Positions 7,825-16,673 of a stretch of 57,071 nucleotides of DNA are shown here, in pieces. The stretch spans positions 1 to 57,071 of the forward strand of contig JAGQOO010000003.1 of NCBI GenBank assembly GCA_020427345.1. Direction: 5' to 3'. Position 1 is the stretch's first letter, and each line of letters opens with the position of its first letter. The DNA comes from Phycisphaerales bacterium (GTDB lineage: Bacteria > Planctomycetota > Phycisphaerae > UBA1845 > Fen-1342). Below the pieces are notes generated by a model. That model ran no database searches, had not been told where the DNA came from, and saw only the letters and a list, made by a program, of their open reading frames with translations. The translations under genes and the position numbers were made by a program.

Positions 7825-10797
7825 TCAGTTAGGCGCCGGCTCGCGCCAGGCGCGATCCAAATCCGCCAAGGAAGTCGTCTCGTAGTCCATTGCAATCAAC
7901 TCGTCGTCGCGCACGGCGCCGATCTCCACATAAGGCGCGCCGCAGACATCCAGAAACTCGCGCATCGCCGCGCTGTCGCGCGCCTCCACCAAATATCCCG
8001 CCGCCAGATTCGTCAACGCCGGCGCCGCGTCCCGAATCGCATCCGGGGCGAGGTCGATACCGCGCCGTCCGGCAATCGCCATCTCCACCGCCGCCAGCAG
8101 CCAGCCACCATGACTCACATCATGGCAAGCCGCAACCAGATCGTTCCGAATCGCTTCGGCCACGGCATAGTGAATCTCAAGCGCGGCGTTCGCGTCAAAG
8201 CCGACGCGCGGCATTCCCCCGATCAGGAACAGGGTCGCGCCCGGCGTCTGCAGCGCCGTGGTCGTCACCCGCGTCACATCCTCAATCGCGCTCATCGCGC
8301 TGATCAGCAGCGTGCCCGGAATCGCTAATCGCCCGGTGTCGCGTACGCGCCGCGCCACATACGCCGCAACGGCCGCCATATCCACGTCATCGTCCGCCGC
8401 GACGGCAAGGCGCCCCTTCACCTGATCAATCGTCGCTTCCAGATCCTCCGGGCTCAGCGCAAAGTTGTTGTTCAACGAATCCTTGCCGGAGATAAACGGC
8501 AAGCCGTACGCCAGCGCGAAGTCGTAACACGCCTGGCACGCCCGCACGAGTCCGCCGAGTTCCTCGGGGTCCGCCGAACTGCCCCAGCAGAAATTGTCGA
8601 GAATCGCGGTTCGACGCGGGTCGCCGCCGACGCAAATCGTGTTGCGCAGGGCTTCGTCAATCGCGTTCGCAGCCATCCAATATGGATCGATCGCCGCCAG
8701 TTCCGGCGCCAGCCCGCACGCGAGTGTCACGCCCAGGTCCTGATCAAGCAGCGGCCGAATCACTGCGCCGTCGTTCGGGCCCGCGCCACGACCGCCGCGC
8801 GGCTTCACGACGCTCGCGCCCTGTACTTCGTGATCATAGCCACGGATGATCCAATCGCGCGAAATGGTTGCCGGGGCTCCCAACAACTGGTGTAGCTTCT
8901 CGAACAGCGCCGCTCCGCTTTGAATCACGCTCGGCTCGCTTGGAAACGCCATCGGCTCCCATGTCGCTTCTCGCTCCCGCATCGGCAGACCATCGTGCAG
9001 GAAACGCATCGACAAGTCGCCGACAATGTGGCCTTCATACCGTGTCAACAATCGTGCTTCACCAGCGTCCGTCCGCCCGAATTCGCCGATGACCGCCGCC
9101 TCACAATCCTCGTCGCGCATGACCTTCATGAACGCGTCGAGCCGCGCCGGCGGCACTGCCAGCACCATCCGCTCCTGCGACTCTGAAATCCAGACTTCGT
9201 CGTAGCGCAGGCCGACGTACTTCAACGGGACTTTTTCGAGATCGACTTCCGCGCCGACCTCCGCGCCCATCTCGCCGATCGCGCTGCTCAGCCCACCCGC
9301 GCCACAGTCCGTCACGGCGCTGAACAGACAACCGCCTTCCGCGTCGCGTGCCGCTAGAATCGCGTCGAGCACGCGCTTCTCCGTGATCGCGTTGCCAATC
9401 TGTACCGCGTGCGAAAACTCGTCGGCGTGCGTGTCCGTCAACTCGGCCGACGAGAACGTCGCGCCGTGAATGCCGTCGCGCCCGGTGCGTCCGCCAATGA
9501 CCACGATGTGATCGCCCGTTCGGGCCTCTTTGCCGATGCGATCGCGCGGAATCAACCCGACGCATCCGCAGAACACCAGCGGATTCCCCAGATAACGCGG
9601 ATCTTCGACGACCGCGCCGTTTACCGTCGGAATGCCGAGCCGATTGCCGTAGTCCGCCACCCCATGAACGATGCCGCGCAGCACGCGTCGCGGATGCAGC
9701 ACGCCGGCGGGCAGATCGTCGCGCGGCCAGTCTCCCGGCGCCACGCAGAAGACGTCTGTGTTCGCGATCGGCTTGGCGCCGAGCCCGCAGCCGAGAATGT
9801 CGCGCACCACCCCGCCCGTGCCCGTCGCGGCGCCGCCATAAGGCTCAATCGCCGACGGGTGATTGTGGGTCTCGACCTTGAAGGCAACGCCATAGTCGCG
9901 ATTCAGCCCGACGATGCCGGCGTTGTCGCTGAAGATCGAAAGTAATTCCGGTCCACGACTCGCCTTGCGTAGTTCGTCAGTCGCGCGGAAGACCGTGTCC
10001 TTCAGCAGGTTGGCGTAACGAATCTCAACCGTTGCCGGCTCGTCATCTGCTGGCTCATCGGGCCAGGTCGGCTCCGGCATCGGGGCGCCGCGGTATACGA
10101 ACGCGCTCCGAAGCGTCTTGTGAACGCAATGCTCCGACCACGTCTGCGCCAAGGTCTCCAGTTCAAGGTCGGTCGGGTCGCGCTTCAGTTCGCGGAAATG
10201 CGCCTGAATCGTCCGCATCTCATCGATCGTCAGAAACAACCCGCCATCGCGCGACAGCCGCGCCAACGCGCGATCATCCATTTCGCCTATCGCAACGGTT
10301 CGCAGTTCAAACGCGTACGCCGCCGGGCGGGGGGCTGCGGCCACCGGTTCGCGCCCGATGACGACACGCTCGATGCAATCGTTGGCAACGGTTTGGTACG
10401 CGACGCGCTCCAGCGATTCGCGATTGATGTCGCCATCGAGTTCATACCGCGCGGCGGTGCGCGCCTGATCGATCGCATATCCCGCCAATCGAAGCTCCGC
10501 CAGCAACGTCTCGGCAACCGGGTCCATCACCCCCGGACGCGGATGTACTTCGATCGCCGTGTCATCAATCTGCGGCTGGTCGCTACCGGGGGACAGTACA
10601 TTGAATTCGCCGGTGATCGGGTCGCACAGCGCCTCGCGCGCGATCTGTTCGACATCCGTTGCGGGCAGAGCGCCTTCCAGCACGTAAACCCGCACGACCC
10701 GGGCTGACTGGACGCCTGACAACCCCGCCTCACGCAGCCGCCCGGCTACCGCGGGATCATCCGAAAACGGCCTGACTTCGACGCGAAAAACGCTCAC
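7825..10797 (-). CDS. purL: Phosphoribosylformylglycinamidine synthase, PurS-PurL fusion
   Basis: ATP-dependent conversion of FGAR to FGAM in purine synthesis. The N-terminal about 170 residues look like PurS-type ferredoxin-like repeats (FRVEVRPFSDDPAV; SARVVRVYVLEG). The catalytic PurL part follows with AQTWSEHCVHKTLRS, FKVETHNHPSAIEP and GGAATGTGGVVRDI, then the second AIR-synthase-like half. There is no C-terminal glutaminase (PurQ) domain, so a separate PurQ must exist elsewhere. Start: GTG at 10797 has GGAGG at 10802-10806; the longer ORF to 10854 adds 19 residues lacking a good site. Product is 990 residues. Divergent from accA. Confidence 0.9.
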   Translation of the reverse strand: MSVFRVEVRPFSDDPAVAGRLREAGLSGVQSARVVRVYVLEGALPATDVEQIAREALCDPITGEFNVLSPGSDQPQIDDTAIEVHPRPGVMDPVAETLLAELRLAGYAIDQARTAARYELDGDINRESLERVAYQTVANDCIERVVIGREPVAAAPRPAAYAFELRTVAIGEMDDRALARLSRDGGLFLTIDEMRTIQAHFRELKRDPTDLELETLAQTWSEHCVHKTLRSAFVYRGAPMPEPTWPDEPADDEPATVEIRYANLLKDTVFRATDELRKASRGPELLSIFSDNAGIVGLNRDYGVAFKVETHNHPSAIEPYGGAATGTGGVVRDILGCGLGAKPIANTDVFCVAPGDWPRDDLPAGVLHPRRVLRGIVHGVADYGNRLGIPTVNGAVVEDPRYLGNPLVFCGCVGLIPRDRIGKEARTGDHIVVIGGRTGRDGIHGATFSSAELTDTHADEFSHAVQIGNAITEKRVLDAILAARDAEGGCLFSAVTDCGAGGLSSAIGEMGAEVGAEVDLEKVPLKYVGLRYDEVWISESQERMVLAVPPARLDAFMKVMRDEDCEAAVIGEFGRTDAGEARLLTRYEGHIVGDLSMRFLHDGLPMREREATWEPMAFPSEPSVIQSGAALFEKLHQLLGAPATISRDWIIRGYDHEVQGASVVKPRGGRGAGPNDGAVIRPLLDQDLGVTLACGLAPELAAIDPYWMAANAIDEALRNTICVGGDPRRTAILDNFCWGSSADPEELGGLVRACQACYDFALAYGLPFISGKDSLNNNFALSPEDLEATIDQVKGRLAVAADDDVDMAAVAAYVARRVRDTGRLAIPGTLLISAMSAIEDVTRVTTTALQTPGATLFLIGGMPRVGFDANAALEIHYAVAEAIRNDLVAACHDVSHGGWLLAAVEMAIAGRRGIDLAPDAIRDAAPALTNLAAGYLVEARDSAAMREFLDVCGAPYVEIGAVRDDELIAMDYETTSLADLDRAWREPAPN

Positions 10798-11037
10798 TCG
10801 GCCTCCAAGCGTTGCCAGCCCCGCCATGAGTTCACCCAGATGAGGGTAAGTCAAAACCGCGCCGCGCCATAGTGCGGGCGCCGCCGGGACAGCCGTCAGC
10901 GGGTAGAATGGGGGGTAGCGGAAGACGAAAACCGTTGCGAATGCCCCGCAGGGCCCTTATCCTGCCGCGTTAAGGCGCGGTTAAGACTGTCAGCACACCC
11001 CCGACTCGCCCTCCGGGCGAGCGCTTTGAGGAACTTC

Positions 11038-12114
11038 ATGAGCAACGCGACGGGCTCCCGCTACTTGCTGGAATTCGAGAAGCCGATCGCCAAAATGGAG
11101 CAGGAAATCGACCGCCTGTCGGCCACCCAGGCCAATTCCGGGCGTGATTCCAGCGAGCTGATCGCCAAGATCCGCAGCCAACTCACCGAAGAACTGACGC
11201 GCACCTACGCCAACCTGACGCCGTGGGAGACCGTGCTGGTCGCCCGGCACCCGCAACGGCCGTTGCTCCGCGATTACATCCGGCTCATCTGCCGCGATTT
11301 CTGCGAACTCCACGGCGACAAGCTGTTTGGAGACGATCGGGCCCTGATATGCGGTTTCGCCCGCATCGCCGGTCAGCGCGTCATGCTCGTTGGCCACCAC
11401 AAGGGTCGCGAAACCCGCGAGAAAATCGAGGCGAATTTCGGCTGCGCCCACCCCGAGGGGTATCGCAAGGCCCTCCAGAAGATGCGTCTCGCGGCCAAGT
11501 TCGGCGTCCCGATCGTTTGCCTGATCGACACACCCGGGGCTTATCCGGGTGTCGGCGCCGAGGAGCGGGGAATCGCCGCTGCCATCGCCACAAACCTGAT
11601 GGAACTCTCCGCGCTGCCCACGCCGATCATCGCCTGCGTCATCGGCGAAGGCGGGTCGGGCGGGGCCCTGGGCATCGGCGTTGCGGACGAAGTCGCCGTG
11701 ATGCAGTACGCCTATTACTCGGTCATCAGCCCCGAAGGCTGCGCGGCGATTCTGTGGAAATCCGCCGAGCACGCCGCCCGGGCCGCCAACGCGCTGCGTC
11801 TGACCGGCCGCGACCTGCTGAAGCTGAAGTTGATTGACACGATTATCGACGAGCCGCTCGGCGGGGCCCATCGGGATGTCGCCGCGGCCGCCCGCAATGT
11901 CGAAACCTGGATCGGAACCAAGCTACGCGACCTGAAGCGCCACAAAACGGACGCCCTACTCGCCCGGCGGTACGACCGGCTGCGAAACCTGGGTTCGTTT
12001 TTCACGGAAACGGCGGCGCCGGCGGAACCTGAGCCGGCCGCCCCTTCTCCGGCCCCGAGGCCGAGCGCCAAGCGCGGTCGGCAAGGCGCGAAGGCCGGGC
12101 GAGCCGCTTCGTAG
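11038..12114 (+). CDS. accA: Acetyl-CoA carboxylase carboxyltransferase subunit alpha
   Basis: Alpha subunit of the carboxyltransferase making malonyl-CoA for fatty-acid synthesis. Family signatures: LEFEKPIAKMEQEIDRL at the N-terminus, FGDDRALICGFARI, the CoA-binding GHHKGRET, IDTPGAYPGVGAEERG, and GEGGSGGALGIGVAD with VISPEGCAAILW. A low-complexity Ala/Pro/Lys tail of about 45 residues follows the core. ATG at 11038 has GAGG 6 nt upstream; the in-frame TTG at 11026 is less likely. No accD is visible in the window. The next gene starts 18 nt downstream. Confidence 0.95.
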   Translation: MSNATGSRYLLEFEKPIAKMEQEIDRLSATQANSGRDSSELIAKIRSQLTEELTRTYANLTPWETVLVARHPQRPLLRDYIRLICRDFCELHGDKLFGDDRALICGFARIAGQRVMLVGHHKGRETREKIEANFGCAHPEGYRKALQKMRLAAKFGVPIVCLIDTPGAYPGVGAEERGIAAAIATNLMELSALPTPIIACVIGEGGSGGALGIGVADEVAVMQYAYYSVISPEGCAAILWKSAEHAARAANALRLTGRDLLKLKLIDTIIDEPLGGAHRDVAAAARNVETWIGTKLRDLKRHKTDALLARRYDRLRNLGSFFTETAAPAEPEPAAPSPAPRPSAKRGRQGAKAGRAAS

Positions 12115-12132
12115 TTCTCTCGGAGTCCCCGT

Positions 12133-12456
12133 TTGGAGTCGGCGTATCCTCTGGCCTTTGACCTCGACCGCTCGTCGGGGCTGCGCGTCTCGTGGTCAGA
12201 TGGCGCCGAGCACGTGATCCCGCTGGCGGAATTGCGAAAAAACTGCCCATGCGCGACCTGCCGGGCGGATCGCGAGGCCCGGGCGGCCAATCCGCTCCAT
12301 GTCATGGCCCGGCCGGCAGGCTCGTCGGCGCAGGTCGCTGCGGCGGAACTGGTAGGCTCGTACGCCCTGCGGCTGGTGTGGAGCGACGGGCACAACACCG
12401 GGATCTACGAATTCGAGGCCCTGCGGCGGCTGGGAGAGGCCGCCCCGCATGGTTGA
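12133..12456 (+). CDS. DUF971 (GBBH-like N-terminal domain) protein
   Basis: Small 107-residue protein of the DUF971 family, the domain found at the N-terminus of gamma-butyrobetaine hydroxylase and as stand-alone bacterial proteins. Visible features are the beta-rich start (LRVSWSDGAEHVIPLAELR), a cysteine cluster NCPCATCRADRE likely to bind metal, and the closing LVWSDGHNTGIYEFEALRR. Start: TTG at 12133 with GGAG at 12122-12125, 7 nt away. It probably shares a transcript with accA, 18 nt upstream. The biochemical role of the stand-alone family is not established. Confidence 0.85.
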   Translation: MESAYPLAFDLDRSSGLRVSWSDGAEHVIPLAELRKNCPCATCRADREARAANPLHVMARPAGSSAQVAAAELVGSYALRLVWSDGHNTGIYEFEALRRLGEAAPHG

Positions 12457-12495
12457 AAAAACAGAAAAGTTCGTGAATCCGAAAACGGGGTTCGT

Positions 12496-12501
12496 TATAA
12501 T
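12496..12501 (+). promoter_or_regulatory. Candidate -10 element (TATAAT)
   Basis: A perfect TATAAT in the 97-nt spacer before the DUF2617-like gene, 52 nt before its ATG. Upstream TTCGTG (12470-12475) is 20 nt away, so the -35 match is poor. Position between two plus-strand genes fits a separate promoter. Confidence 0.4.
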
Positions 12502-12553
12502 CCCGGGTCTTAACTGTCTGGTAAGGTCTTTGGTAAAGGAAAGATAACGGGAT

Positions 12554-13132
12554 ATGCCGAATCTCGCGAAGCAACCTGAAGTTGGGCCGGTGCTACCGTC
12601 GTCCAACGACCTGAATCTGTTCGTGTATGACCGCCCGCTGCATCCGGAGCTGTTTCAGCGATTCGGCGCCTGGCGCGTCAGCCAGGGCGCGTATCACGCG
12701 GACGTGTGGATTCTGCCGCTTGGCCATCTGGTCACGATCACGCTTGGCCACCACTCGCTCACCGAGCTGGTCGCCCTGGAAAACGAAATCCTGCCCACCC
12801 GCGGCGTTCTCACCCGCTTCAAGATGAAGGGCGAGCGCGACGTCGAGCGCGAGGCGAACGAAACGTGGCAGTACATGTCCAGCACGCAGGTCGAAAACAT
12901 GGATGACGCCCTCTACAAGGCGGTTCACCACGACCTGCTGGCCCACGCCGGAAAGCGCGGCTGGCTGGTGACGCACGAGAAGTGGGCGGACGGCGACCTG
13001 GTCCCGTTCAGCTACGTCGACGTTGAGGCCCGCGACCGCGAATTCCACGTCCACGCGTTCCACGCCTACCCGCATGAACGGACGATCGTCAAGACCCAGA
13101 CGATTTTCGAACTGCCGGAAAACGCCAAGTAA
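12554..13132 (+). CDS. DUF2617-like protein
   Basis: A 192-residue soluble protein of unknown role. The C-terminal stretch around FHAYPHERTIVKTQTIFEL and the internal region with SLTELVALENEILP resemble the DUF2617 family, known mainly from Actinobacteria; this assignment is from memory of the family pattern and is tentative. It has no signal peptide or membrane segment. A purine-rich AAAGGAAAG lies about 11 nt before the ATG. It is followed by a strong intrinsic terminator at 13159-13194, and a TATAAT lies upstream, so it looks monocistronic. Confidence 0.7.
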   Translation: MPNLAKQPEVGPVLPSSNDLNLFVYDRPLHPELFQRFGAWRVSQGAYHADVWILPLGHLVTITLGHHSLTELVALENEILPTRGVLTRFKMKGERDVEREANETWQYMSSTQVENMDDALYKAVHHDLLAHAGKRGWLVTHEKWADGDLVPFSYVDVEARDREFHVHAFHAYPHERTIVKTQTIFELPENAK

Positions 13133-13158
13133 CGGCTGGCGCTGAGCCAAGAAAAACA

Positions 13159-13194
13159 GCGGGCGACCGGAAAACCCGGTCGCCCGCTTTTCTT
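13159..13194. terminator. Bidirectional intrinsic terminator
   Basis: Perfect 12-bp stem (13159-13170 with 13176-13187) around a 5-nt loop, followed on the plus strand by TTTTCTT and preceded by GAAAAA, which gives a T-tract on the minus strand. It sits between the convergent DUF2617-like gene and the small minus-strand gene ending at 13224 and can serve both. Confidence 0.88.
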
Positions 13195-13223
13195 ATGGAG
13201 AGAGCCCGAGCGGGGGCCCCGCC

Positions 13224-13457
13224 TTAGCTCGGAATCACCTCGGCCTTGATGCTCAGCAGCTCCTCCACCGAGCCGCCGACTGTTTCGAAGCCGGCTTTGA
13301 ATTCGAACGCGCCGTCGATCATTGTCGCGGCGTTAGCGATGATGTCGATCTCGCCGGTATCCACGAACTGCAGGTGAATCGTGGTTTTGCCCGAATGCCG
13401 GTTGACCAGGTCAACGGCGTCCGCGACGGCTGTCTGAATCTCACCGATCATGGGCAT
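13224..13457 (-). CDS. Small conserved-looking protein downstream of groES, unknown
   Basis: About 77 residues, acidic and soluble, beginning MPMIGEIQTAVADAVDLVN. No family was recognised. It starts 8 nt after the groES stop, with TGAGG just before the ATG at 13457; a second ATG at 13451 is better spaced (8 nt) from the same GAGG. The longer ORF to 13496 would overlap groES. It ends 30 nt before a strong terminator, which supports a real co-transcribed gene. A predicted alternation of strands and helices (TTIHLQFVDTGEIDIIANAATM) suggests a small alpha/beta fold. Confidence 0.65.
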   Translation of the reverse strand: MPMIGEIQTAVADAVDLVNRHSGKTTIHLQFVDTGEIDIIANAATMIDGAFEFKAGFETVGGSVEELLSIKAEVIPS

Positions 13458-13464
13458 CGCCTCA

Positions 13465-13761
13465 CTACTCAAGAATGGCGAGGACGTCTGACTCATCCAT
13501 GATGATCATCTCCTCGCCGTTGACCTTGACTTCCGTGCCGGCGTAGCTCGAAAACAGCACCTGATCGCCACCCTTGACCGTCAGCGCCTGGCGCTTGCCG
13601 CTGTCCAGCATTCGGCCTTTGCCGACGCTGATGACCTTGCCGCGCTTCGGCTTTTCACGAGCCGCGTCCGGGAGCAGAATTCCGCCGGCGGTTTTCTCTT
13701 CCGCCTCGAGCCGCTTGATAATCACCTTATCGCCCAACGGGCGCAGCGAAACTTTCGCCAT
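13465..13761 (-). CDS. groES: Co-chaperonin GroES
   Basis: 10-kDa lid of the GroEL chaperonin. The 98-residue protein matches the family throughout: [22 protein letters not shown] at the N-terminus spans the strand and mobile loop (shown here in part), then [17 protein letters not shown] and the C-terminal [19 protein letters not shown] lies about 11 nt upstream of the ATG. Unusually, groEL does not follow; the downstream gene is the small unknown at 13224. No CIRCE element is visible in the 130-nt spacer upstream. Confidence 0.96.
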   Translation of the reverse strand: MAKVSLRPLGDKVIIKRLEAEEKTAGGILLPDAAREKPKRGKVISVGKGRMLDSGKRQALTVKGGDQVLFSSYAGTEVKVNGEEMIIMDESDVLAILE

Positions 13762-13890
13762 ATGTGTCGCTTCTCCTGTAATTACGATCGCATTTTCGAC
13801 GGTTTTTCGCCACCCGTCAATGATAATCCGTTCCGGACCCGAATTCGCACAATTCGCCGTAATGCCCTGCCCAGCAAGCGGTTAGACCGC

Positions 13891-14397
13891 CTACAGACCC
13901 TTCAGGCACGCCAGGACCGCGTCATAATTCGGCTCGGTGGCGACTTCGGGCACGTATTCCGCATGGCGGATCGTGTTGTCCTTGTCCACGACAAACACTG
14001 CCCGCGACTCCAGCCGAAGGTCAGGAATCAGCGTGCCGAACGCCTTTCCGAATGCGAGATCCTTGTGGTCGCTGAGACAACTGAACTTCTCAGAGTCGAT
14101 CCCCTCGGCGCCGCAGAATCGCTTTTGAGCGACCGGCAAGTCGCAGCTGACCGTGTAGAACTTCACGTTCGGCAGCTTCGACGCGTGCTCCCAGAACTTT
14201 TTTGTCTGAATCGCGCAGACCGGCGTATCGACCGACGGCACGACGCTGAACACGCGCGTCACCGCGCCGGTCTCGCTCAGCTTGATGTCGCTGACCAGAT
14301 CCTTGCGCAACGCGACCTCCGGCGCCTTGTCGCCCGGCTTCAGCTCCGGCCCTTCCAACGAAAACGGATTGCCCTTCAGGGTGCATGAACGCGCCAT
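13891..14397 (-). CDS. tpx: Thiol peroxidase (atypical 2-Cys peroxiredoxin)
   Basis: Reduces peroxides using thioredoxin. From the ATG at 14397 it is 168 residues with the peroxidatic Cys in SVVPSVDTPVC (residue 61) and the resolving Cys in LPVAQKRFC (residue 95), the same numbers as in E. coli Tpx. AAGGAG lies 9 nt upstream; the upstream in-frame start at 14436 has no such support. It lies 59 nt after the M3 peptidase stop and 129 nt before groES on the same strand. Confidence 0.95.
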   Translation of the reverse strand: MARSCTLKGNPFSLEGPELKPGDKAPEVALRKDLVSDIKLSETGAVTRVFSVVPSVDTPVCAIQTKKFWEHASKLPNVKFYTVSCDLPVAQKRFCGAEGIDSEKFSCLSDHKDLAFGKAFGTLIPDLRLESRAVFVVDKDNTIRHAEYVPEVATEPNYDAVLACLKGL

Positions 14398-14456
14398 GAC
14401 AACCAACTCCTTTGCAAATGCGATCACGCCGCGCACGGCGGCGTTTTCGGTTCGTT

Positions 14457-16520
14457 CTAGTTACCGCCCGCGTTCGCGTGCGAATCCGACAGACCCAAAT
14501 GCCGCAGGAACGCCCGCATGTCCGGCTCGCGGCCGAGATACGCGTGAATCATGTCGGCCTCCTCCATCTGGCCGCCTTGCGACAGGATGTGCTCGCGATA
14601 GTACATACCCGCTTCCGGGCTCATCATGCCCAGCTCCTTGAAGCGCTGGAACATGTCGCACGCATACACCAGCGACCACATGTAGCCGTAGTAACCCGCC
14701 TGATACCCGACGAGATGGCCGAAACCGGCCTGGAAGCGCGTGCCGGGCACCGACTCGTACATCTCAACCTGGCCCAGCAGATCGATGCCAACCTGCGTCG
14801 TGTCGATCTCGCCGTGCGGCGCCGAATGATAGGTCAGGTCAGAAATGCCGTAATAGAACTGGTGCTCGGCGTCGATGCCGCTGCCGAGGTGGCGGGCCTT
14901 CAGCATGCCGTCAACCAGCTCCGTGGGGATCGGCTGACCGGTCTTGTAATGCCGCGCGAATGTCCGCAACACGTCGGCGTCCCACACCCAGTTTTCGAAC
15001 ATCTGCGAAGGCGCTTCGACAAAGTCGCCCGCCACGCCGGTGCCCGAGAAACGGCCGATGTCCACTTCCGACAGCAGCGTATGCAGGCAGTGACCGAATT
15101 CGTGGAAGTAAGTTTCCACTTCGTCGTGCGTCAGCAGTGACGGCTTGTCCGGCGTGGGCTTGGTGAAGTTGCACACCAGCACCGCGATCGGCGTTTGCAG
15201 TTGGCCGTCCGCGAACTTCTTGTGCTGGCGCATCCCCCACTGCGCGGCGTGACTGTACTTGTCATCCTCCGGCCGCGGGAACATATCCATGTAGAACTCG
15301 CCGACGAAGTGGCCATCGGCCTTGTCGTACACTTCGTAGTGCTTCACGTCGGGATGCCACAACGGCAGCGGATCGTCACCCTTGGACTGTGTCACTTCGC
15401 GATACTCAAGCCCATACAGCGACTGCGTGATGTCGAACAGCCCCTTGGTCACACTGTCGAACGGGAAGTACTGCTGCGCCTCACGGCTGTCGACGGCGTA
15501 CTGCGTCTGCAGCAGACGATTCTTGTAATACGACATATCCCACGGACGGAACACGGCGTCAGCCCGGCCCGTCTCATCGCGCTTTGCGTTCTGGAACTCC
15601 GCGAAGTCGAGTTCGGCCTTGGTGCGAACCAGCGGTCGCAGCTTGGCGTAGAAGTCGCGCACATTCTGGGCGGTACGCGCCATCCGCACCTCGATTTCAT
15701 AATCAGCGGTCGTGGCGTACCCCAGCATCTCCGCTTCCTGCGACCGCGCCTTCAGCAGCTTCTCGAGAACGTCCACGTTGCGCTGGCCGCCGCGACGCTT
15801 GTAGTCCAGCCAGACCTTCTCGCGCGTGTCTTCGTTATCGCAAAAGTCCATGATCGGGTTGAAGCTCGGATAGTCCATTCCGATCATGTAGACGCCGTCA
15901 ACGTAATGCCCGTCGGCGCGCTGCTGAGCGAGATAATCATCGCTCATGCCCGACAACTCCGACTCCAGCAGCATCGTGCGTGTTTCATCCGAGCGAATGT
16001 TCTTTTCGAACTCAATGCCGAGGTCGGATATCTGCTTGCGCAGCGCGACAAGCTCGTCACGCTTTTCCTTCGGCAAAGCCATACCGGCACGCCGATAGTC
16101 GCGCTGCGTCCGTTCGAACAGGCGCTTCTGTGGGCCGTCAAGCTTCGGATTCGTCGCCACGTACTCCTCAAACGCCTGATACAGGTCTTCGCGCGTCTGG
16201 AGTTCGGTCGCCCAGTTGACCGTGTCACGCTCGGCGCGCTCGCCCTTTTCGCGCGCGGCGCGATCCGGCGACACGTACTGCATGAACATCATGTAGTTCG
16301 TGTCGTTTTCCAGCGTCACGCTCATGTCGTCCATCGCCAGCAGCGTGTTCTCAAACGTGCGCTGGCCCGCCGGGACCGCCACAATCTCGGCGACCTTGGC
16401 CTCCGCCTTCTCCAGCGCTGACCGCACCGGCGAATCCGCCGGGATCTCCGCCATCACGCTCGAACCCGCAACCGACAGCGCAGTCATCGCGACCACCCAT
16501 TTCCAAGGTGTTTGAATCAT
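14457..16520 (-). CDS. Exported M3 family zinc oligopeptidase
   Basis: Peptidase of the thimet oligopeptidase / oligopeptidase A family, degrading short peptides. The N-terminus has a signal peptide ending near SVAGSSVMA, so it is probably periplasmic, unlike cytosolic OpdA. The zinc site VETYFHEFGHCLHTLLS is followed by the third-ligand region DFVEAPSQMFENWVW. C-terminal tyrosines in the FYYGISDLTYHSAP and GYYGYMWSLVY stretches fit the substrate-binding region. Length of 687 residues is normal. Dcp-like dipeptidyl carboxypeptidase activity is an alternative within the same family. Confidence 0.9.
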   Translation of the reverse strand: MIQTPWKWVVAMTALSVAGSSVMAEIPADSPVRSALEKAEAKVAEIVAVPAGQRTFENTLLAMDDMSVTLENDTNYMMFMQYVSPDRAAREKGERAERDTVNWATELQTREDLYQAFEEYVATNPKLDGPQKRLFERTQRDYRRAGMALPKEKRDELVALRKQISDLGIEFEKNIRSDETRTMLLESELSGMSDDYLAQQRADGHYVDGVYMIGMDYPSFNPIMDFCDNEDTREKVWLDYKRRGGQRNVDVLEKLLKARSQEAEMLGYATTADYEIEVRMARTAQNVRDFYAKLRPLVRTKAELDFAEFQNAKRDETGRADAVFRPWDMSYYKNRLLQTQYAVDSREAQQYFPFDSVTKGLFDITQSLYGLEYREVTQSKGDDPLPLWHPDVKHYEVYDKADGHFVGEFYMDMFPRPEDDKYSHAAQWGMRQHKKFADGQLQTPIAVLVCNFTKPTPDKPSLLTHDEVETYFHEFGHCLHTLLSEVDIGRFSGTGVAGDFVEAPSQMFENWVWDADVLRTFARHYKTGQPIPTELVDGMLKARHLGSGIDAEHQFYYGISDLTYHSAPHGEIDTTQVGIDLLGQVEMYESVPGTRFQAGFGHLVGYQAGYYGYMWSLVYACDMFQRFKELGMMSPEAGMYYREHILSQGGQMEEADMIHAYLGREPDMRAFLRHLGLSDSHANAGGN

Positions 16521-16673
16521 CTGAACAATCTCCCTGCGAATTCACGTGGACGCTCCGCCCATCGCCGGCATTTCCCCGAATCGGGGCGATTGCCGTCGTC
16601 GGACGCCTTCGCCGGGCGCCCGGTCCACGATCTTAACTATGGTACGCCCGCCGAGGCGACGGCGCCAACGCCG

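Noticed and set aside
13762-13890. CIRCE operator upstream of groES
   Set aside because: No TTAGCACTC inverted repeat found in the spacer.
15195-16421. 408-residue plus-strand frame opposite the M3 peptidase
   Set aside because: Shadow of the peptidase, which has a signal peptide and zinc motif.
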